This document shows, piece after piece, positions 57,961 to 64,000 of a stretch of DNA of 64,000 bases. The DNA is taken from positions 1 through 64,000 of the forward strand of contig NZ_CABVHY010000019.1 in assembly GCF_902497875.1 (NCBI RefSeq), written 5' to 3'. The translations under genes were made by a program, and so were the position numbers. The notes beneath the pieces were generated by a model that did no database searches, was not told where the DNA came from, and worked only from the letters and a program-made list of their open reading frames with translations. The DNA comes from Pseudomonas fluorescens (lineage in GTDB: Bacteria > Pseudomonadota > Gammaproteobacteria > Pseudomonadales > Pseudomonadaceae). Numbering within the stretch: position 1 is the stretch's first letter; the number at the start of each line of letters is the position of its first letter.

Positions 57961-59085
57961 TCAGCCGCGATAGTAGCGTTGCGCAACAAATGGCATTTTG
58001 CTTACGCTCATCGGCACCTTTTTCCCACGAACGATCGCCCATACGGGTGTGTCGAGTGCCATGTATTGGCTATCGAGGTAACCCATGGCTAACGGGCCGC
58101 CCAGGGTTGGCCCGAAGCCGCCACTGCAGACGGCGCCGATCACGGTGCCGTCTTCGTTGACGATTTCCGCGCCTTCACGCACCGGCGTGCGTTCCTGGGG
58201 CAGGAGGCCGACCCGTTTGCGGCTCACTCCGGCTTGTTGCTGAGCGAACACGGCTTCTGCACCCGGGAAACCCCCGGCACGTGGACCATCGGCACGGCGA
58301 GGCTTGGAGATGGCCCAAAGCAGGCCGGCCTCGATAGGGGTGGTCTCGGTGTTCATGTCATGCCCATAAAGGCACAAGCCGGCTTCCAGGCGCAGGGAGT
58401 CGCGTGCTCCCAGGCCGATCGCCGCCACCTCTGGTTCGGCCAGCAAGGCACGGGCCAGCGTTTCGGCGCTGGCGGCCGGTACGGAGATTTCGAAGCCGTC
58501 TTCACCGGTGTAGCCGGAACGGCTGACGTAGCAGTCCACACCCAGCAATTTCACGTTGGCGAACTGCATGAAGGTCATCTTTGTCACTTCAGGTGCCAGG
58601 CGCGCCAGTACCGTTACCGCTGCCGGGCCCTGCAGGGCGAGCAGGGCGCGTTCTTCGAACAGTGGCTGAATCTCGCACTGATCACCGATGTGCTTGCGCA
58701 GGTGCGCGAGGTCCTGATCCTTGCAGGCGGCGTTGACCACCAGGATCAGTTCGTCGTTACCGAGGTTGGCGACCATCAGGTCATCGAGAATGCCGCCGGT
58801 TTCGTTGGTGAACATCGCATAGCGCTGCATGCCCACTGGCAAGTCGATGATGTCTACCGGCACCAGAGTCTCCAGGGCCTTGGCGGCATTGGCGCCGGTC
58901 AGGCGGATCTGGCCCATGTGCGAGACATCGAACAACCCGGCCTGGTCACGGGTGTGCTGGTGTTCCTTCATCACGCCCAGTGGGTATTGCACCGGCATGT
59001 CGTAGCCGGCGAATGGCACCATGCGGGCGCCGAGTTCGATGTGCAGTGCGTGCAACGGGGTTTTCAACAGTTGTTCGGTGGACAT
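57961..59085 (-). CDS. gcvT: Glycine cleavage system aminomethyltransferase (T-protein)
   Basis: The ATG at 59085 gives 374 aa. GcvT moves the methylene group from the lipoyl arm of GcvH to THF, releasing ammonia. Typical motifs are FDVSHMGQIRLTG, GYTGEDGFEISV and LGARDSLRLEAGLCLYGHD. It is the last gene of the reverse gcvH-gcvP-sdaA-gcvT set. Confidence 0.96.
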   Translation of the reverse strand: MSTEQLLKTPLHALHIELGARMVPFAGYDMPVQYPLGVMKEHQHTRDQAGLFDVSHMGQIRLTGANAAKALETLVPVDIIDLPVGMQRYAMFTNETGGILDDLMVANLGNDELILVVNAACKDQDLAHLRKHIGDQCEIQPLFEERALLALQGPAAVTVLARLAPEVTKMTFMQFANVKLLGVDCYVSRSGYTGEDGFEISVPAASAETLARALLAEPEVAAIGLGARDSLRLEAGLCLYGHDMNTETTPIEAGLLWAISKPRRADGPRAGGFPGAEAVFAQQQAGVSRKRVGLLPQERTPVREGAEIVNEDGTVIGAVCSGGFGPTLGGPLAMGYLDSQYMALDTPVWAIVRGKKVPMSVSKMPFVAQRYYRG

Positions 59086-59126
59086 ATTCAGCTCCTGAAA
59101 AATGCACTGATGCAGCCAGTCTCGCA

Positions 59127-60503
<1,377 letters not shown>

Positions 60504-60543
60504 GTTGGGTTCTCCGGTTTCTTATTATGGTCGACTCAAACCC

Positions 60544-60639
60544 CGTAGGAGCTGCCGATAGGCTGCGATCTTTTTCTCGAGTTCACTTGAGTCTCAAGTG
60601 GAAGATCAAAAGATCGCAGCCTGCGGCAGCTCCTACACA
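60544..60639. repeat. REP inverted pair between gcvP and sdaA
   Basis: CCGTAGGAGCTGCCGATAGG plus CTGCGATCTTTTT and its inverted counterpart GATCGCAGCCTGCGGCAGCT are separated by about 40 bases with an inner ACTTGAG/CTCAAGT stem. It sits where P. aeruginosa has glyA2. Confidence 0.85.
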
Positions 60640-60655
60640 GGGTTAAGCGTAGTTC

Positions 60656-63517
60656 TTACGCGTCCTGATAGCTTTCGATCGACGGGCAGGCGCAGATCAG
60701 GTTGCGATCGCCGAACACGTTGTCGACCCGGCCGACCGGTGGCCAGTACTTGCCTTCGATCAAGGAGGCTACTGGATACACGGCTTGCTCGCGGCTGTAC
60801 GGATGAGTCCACTCGCCAACCATTTCCTTTGCTGTGTGCGGAGCGTTTTTCAGCGGGTTGTCCTCTTTGTCCAGGGCGCCGCTTTCCACTGCGCGGATTT
60901 CTTCGCGGATGCGGATCATCGCTTCACAGAAGCGGTCCAGTTCTTCCTTGGATTCGCTTTCGGTCGGCTCGATCATCAGCGTGCCGGCCACCGGGAAGGA
61001 CATGGTCGGGGCGTGGAAACCGAAGTCGATCAGGCGCTTGGCCACGTCATCGACGCTGATGCCGCTGCTGTCCTTGAGCGGACGCAGATCGAGGATGCAT
61101 TCGTGGGCCACCAGACCGTTGCTGCCGGTGTACAGCACTGGATAGTGCTCTTCGAGGCGACGGGAAATGTAGTTGGCATTGAGGATCGCCAGCTGCGATG
61201 CACGCTTGAGGCCCGCGCCACCCATCATCCGAATGTACATCCAGGTGATCGGCAGAATGCTCGCGCTGCCGAACGGTGCTGCGCAGACAGCGCCCTCCTT
61301 GCGTTCCATGGCGGCATGGCCCGGCAGGAATGGCGTCAGGTGCGATTTCACGCCTATCGGGCCGACGCCCGGGCCGCCACCGCCGTGAGGGATGCAGAAG
61401 GTCTTGTGCAGGTTCAGGTGAGACACGTCGCCGCCGAACTTGCCCGGCGCGCAAAGGCCGACCATGGCGTTCATGTTGGCGCCGTCGATGTACACCTGGC
61501 CGCCGTTGTCATGAATGATCCCGCAGATTTCACGGATGCCTTCTTCGAACACGCCGTGGGTCGACGGGTAGGTGATCATCAGCGCGGCGAGGTGTTCGCG
61601 GTGCTCGATGGCTTTGGCGCGCAGGTCTTCGATGTCGACGTTGCCGCGTGCGTCGCAAGCGGTGACCACCACGCGCATACCGGCCATGTTGGCAGTTGCC
61701 GGGTTGGTGCCGTGGGCCGAGGACGGGATCAGGCAGATATCGCGGCGGTCATCGCCACGGCTCTGGTGGTAAGCCCGGATCGCCAGCAGGCCGGCGTATT
61801 CGCCCTGGGAGCCGGCGTTCGGCTGCAGGGAGATCGCGTCGTAACCGGTCGCGGCGCAGAGCATCGCTTCCAGTTCGTCAGTCAGTTGCTGGTAGCCGGC
61901 GCTCTGCTCGGCCGGAGCGAACGGGTGCAGTGCGCCGAACTCGGCCCAGGTCACCGGGATCATTTCGCTGGCGGCGTTGAGTTTCATGGTGCACGAACCC
62001 AGTGGGATCATGGTGCGATCCAGTGCCAGGTCCTTGTCGGCCAGCTTGCGCAGGTAGCGCATCAGCTCGGTTTCCGAGTGATAACGGTTGAATACCGGGT
62101 GGCTGAGGATTGGCGATTGGCGAACCAGGGTCGCCGGGATGCGGCTCTCGACAGCAGCGGCCAGTGCTGCGAAGTCCGGCAGCGCTTTGCCGTCGGCCAG
62201 CACGCCCCACAGGGTTTCGATGTCGGCCTGGCTGGTGGTTTCGTCCAGGGACAAACCGAGACGCTCGCCATCGATCACACGCAGGTTGATGCGCTGGGCG
62301 CGGGCCTTGTCGTGCAGGGCGGCGGTCTGGCTGCCGGTGTTCAGGGTCAGGGTGTCGAAGAAGTGCTCTTGCTCAACCTTCAGACCCAGACCGCTCAAGC
62401 CTTTGGCGAGTATCGCGGTCAGGTGATGGATGCGATTGGCGATCTGCTTCAGGCCTTTAGGACCGTGGTAAACGGCGTACATGCTGGCGATGTTGGCCAG
62501 CAATACCTGGGCGGTGCAGATGTTGCTGGTGGCTTTCTCGCGGCGGATATGTTGTTCGCGGGTCTGCATGGCCAGACGCAATGCCGGCTGGCCATGACGG
62601 TCCACCGAGACGCCGACCAGACGGCCGGGCATGTCACGCTTGAACGCATCGCGGGTGGAGAAGTAGGCGGCGTGCGGACCACCGAAGCCCAGCGGCACGC
62701 CGAAGCGCTGGGCGCTGCCGATGGCCACGTCGGCGCCGAACTCGCCTGGCGGGGTCAGTACGGTCAGGGCCAGCAGGTCAGCGGCCACCGCGACCAGGGC
62801 GTTGACGGCATGGAAGCGGTCGGTCAGTTCGCGGTAGTCGAACAGGTCACCGTTGCTCGCCGGGTATTGCAGCAGGGCGCCGAAGAATGCGCTGACATCG
62901 GTCAGTTCGCGCTCGTCACCGACCACCACGTCGATGCCCAACGGCTCGGCACGGGTGCGCAGCACATCGAGGGTCTGCGGGTGACAGTGAACTGACGCGA
63001 AGAACGCGTGGCTGCCTTTGTTCTTGCTCAGGCGTTTGCAGAAGGTCATGGCTTCGGCGGCGGCGGTGGCTTCGTCGAGCAGCGAGGCGTTGGCGATCGG
63101 CAAGCCGCTGAGGTCGCTGATCAGCGTCTGGAAGTTCAGCAGCGCTTCGAGGCGACCCTGGGAAATCTCTGGCTGATACGGGGTGTAGGCGGTGTACCAG
63201 GCCGGGTTTTCCAGCAGGTTGCGCAGGATCGGCGATGGCGTGTGGCAGTTGTAGTAACCCTGGCCGATGTAGGTCTTGAACAGTTGATTCTTGGCGGCGA
63301 TGGCTTTGATCGAGGCCAGGGCATCGGCTTCGCTCAGGCCATCGTCCATGCCGAGGACGCTGGTGCCTTTGATACTGTCCGGAATGACGCTGGCGCTCAG
63401 GGCTTCCAGGGAGTCGAAACCGAGGGTGGCGAGCATTGCTTGCTCATCACCCTGGCGCGGGCCGATGTGGCGTGCGATGAATTCGTTGGCGGTGCTCAGA
63501 TTGATGGTGCTGGACAT
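60656..63517 (-). CDS. gcvP: Glycine dehydrogenase (decarboxylating), P-protein
   Basis: The product is 953 aa. GcvP decarboxylates glycine with pyridoxal phosphate and passes the aminomethyl group to GcvH. The PLP lysine is K705 in LHKTFCIPHGGGGPG; MIPLGSCTMKLNAASEM marks the C-terminal half. It starts 10 bp after the gcvH stop. Confidence 0.97.
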   Translation of the reverse strand: MSSTINLSTANEFIARHIGPRQGDEQAMLATLGFDSLEALSASVIPDSIKGTSVLGMDDGLSEADALASIKAIAAKNQLFKTYIGQGYYNCHTPSPILRNLLENPAWYTAYTPYQPEISQGRLEALLNFQTLISDLSGLPIANASLLDEATAAAEAMTFCKRLSKNKGSHAFFASVHCHPQTLDVLRTRAEPLGIDVVVGDERELTDVSAFFGALLQYPASNGDLFDYRELTDRFHAVNALVAVAADLLALTVLTPPGEFGADVAIGSAQRFGVPLGFGGPHAAYFSTRDAFKRDMPGRLVGVSVDRHGQPALRLAMQTREQHIRREKATSNICTAQVLLANIASMYAVYHGPKGLKQIANRIHHLTAILAKGLSGLGLKVEQEHFFDTLTLNTGSQTAALHDKARAQRINLRVIDGERLGLSLDETTSQADIETLWGVLADGKALPDFAALAAAVESRIPATLVRQSPILSHPVFNRYHSETELMRYLRKLADKDLALDRTMIPLGSCTMKLNAASEMIPVTWAEFGALHPFAPAEQSAGYQQLTDELEAMLCAATGYDAISLQPNAGSQGEYAGLLAIRAYHQSRGDDRRDICLIPSSAHGTNPATANMAGMRVVVTACDARGNVDIEDLRAKAIEHREHLAALMITYPSTHGVFEEGIREICGIIHDNGGQVYIDGANMNAMVGLCAPGKFGGDVSHLNLHKTFCIPHGGGGPGVGPIGVKSHLTPFLPGHAAMERKEGAVCAAPFGSASILPITWMYIRMMGGAGLKRASQLAILNANYISRRLEEHYPVLYTGSNGLVAHECILDLRPLKDSSGISVDDVAKRLIDFGFHAPTMSFPVAGTLMIEPTESESKEELDRFCEAMIRIREEIRAVESGALDKEDNPLKNAPHTAKEMVGEWTHPYSREQAVYPVASLIEGKYWPPVGRVDNVFGDRNLICACPSIESYQDA

Positions 63518-63527
63518 GACAGGTTCC

Positions 63528-63911
63528 TCAGGCTTCGGCGTTGGCTTTGATCAGGCGGTCGTAGGCGTCTTGATCGAGCAGTTGGCCGACAGCGCAGGCG
63601 TCTGCGGGGATGAAACGGAAGAACCAGCCTTCGCCCAAAGGATCTTCGTTGACCAGCTCAGGGCAGCTATCGAGCGCTGGATTGGTCTCGACCACTTCGC
63701 CGTCCAGGGGCATGTATACACCGCTGGCAGCTTTTACTGATTCAACGGTCGCGGCTTCGGCACCTTTGTCGTAGGTCTGCAGTTCCGGCAGTTGCACGAA
63801 AACCACGTCGCCCAGCGCATTCTGCGCGAAAGCCGTGATGCCTACGGTGACGCTGCCATCGGCTTCGGTGCGCAGCCATTCGTGATCTTCAGTAAAACGC
63901 AATTCGCTCAT
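63528..63911 (-). CDS. gcvH: Glycine cleavage system lipoyl carrier H-protein
   Basis: The ATG at 63911 gives 127 aa with TAGGAG upstream. The lipoylated lysine is K60 in VESVKAASGVY. It is the first visible gene of the gcv set. Only 89 bp of its upstream region are in the window; no clear sigma-54 promoter or glycine riboswitch is visible there. In P. aeruginosa the GcsR regulator activates this set; its gene would lie beyond the right edge if conserved. Confidence 0.96.
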   Translation of the reverse strand: MSELRFTEDHEWLRTEADGSVTVGITAFAQNALGDVVFVQLPELQTYDKGAEAATVESVKAASGVYMPLDGEVVETNPALDSCPELVNEDPLGEGWFFRFIPADACAVGQLLDQDAYDRLIKANAEA

Positions 63912-64000
63912 GGAAACTCCTAGGGGCCAGACTCGTCTGGTGGACGCGATTGAATGCTCGGGCAAAAGCCCTGCTTTATAGGTGGTTACTAAGCAATTTT

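Noticed and set aside
63912..64000. Glycine riboswitch or sigma-54 promoter before gcvH
   Set aside because: Only 89 bases are available; no GG-N10-GC element or tandem aptamer is visible, though it could lie beyond the edge.

Overview
The window is chromosomal DNA of a fluorescent Pseudomonas (P. fluorescens/P. putida type). The evidence is the gene content and order (sbcB-mvaT-purU, an OprD porin followed by HIT and slyX, dps-fmdB-aspS-yebC-ruvCAB-ybgC-tolQRAB-pal-cpoB-queE-queC-tRNA-Lys-nadA, and gcvH-gcvP-sdaA-gcvT), the high GC content, and many short REP-type inverted repeats between genes. The species cannot be fixed from the sequence alone.

Layout. Bases 1-7.2 kb are accessory: two neighbouring genes for very repetitive Ig-like proteins. 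The first is cut by the left edge and carries perfect 273-bp repeats; the second encodes 1800 residues and shares 488 identical bases with the first. Bases 7.2-14.1 kb hold a six-gene reverse-strand operon (RDD, SpoIIM-like, DUF4129, DUF4350, MoxR AAA+ ATPase, DUF58/vWA-like), a conserved but poorly understood membrane system. Bases 14.3-24.3 kb hold exonuclease I, the H-NS-like silencer MvaT, formyltetrahydrofolate deformylase, a three-gene glycolipid-type set (flippase-like, DUF2334 deacetylase, GT4 glycosyltransferase), an amino-acid chemoreceptor of the PctA class and a HerA-like ATPase.

Bases 24.3-36.3 kb hold dciA, secA, argJ, a GST, a MutT-ThiE-like fusion, a reverse operon of a ketopantoate-reductase-like gene, a sensor kinase and a cobalamin adenosyltransferase, then yajQ and a small MscS channel. 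Bases 36.5-41.8 kb hold an OprD-family porin with a likely ArgR operator upstream, HIT, SlyX, a membrane-anchored cold-shock-domain protein, Dps, and a small ribbon-helix-helix protein in an AT-rich pocket with a palindrome just upstream. Bases 41.9-55.9 kb are housekeeping: translation (aspS, tRNA-Lys), Holliday-junction processing (ruvCAB), the Tol-Pal envelope complex, queuosine synthesis (queE, queC) and NAD synthesis (nadA). Bases 56.06-56.69 kb are one long imperfect palindrome of about 630 bp without a convincing gene. The right end holds a second RDD protein, a cold-shock protein with a long structured upstream region, and the glycine-cleavage/serine-deamination genes gcvT, sdaA, gcvP and gcvH on the reverse strand.

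The best candidates for something under-described are the tandem Ig-repeat genes without signal peptides, the MoxR/DUF58 membrane operon, the 632-bp palindrome, and the AT-rich RHH locus with its putative operator. No CRISPR array, complete insertion sequence, prophage or rRNA operon was seen.
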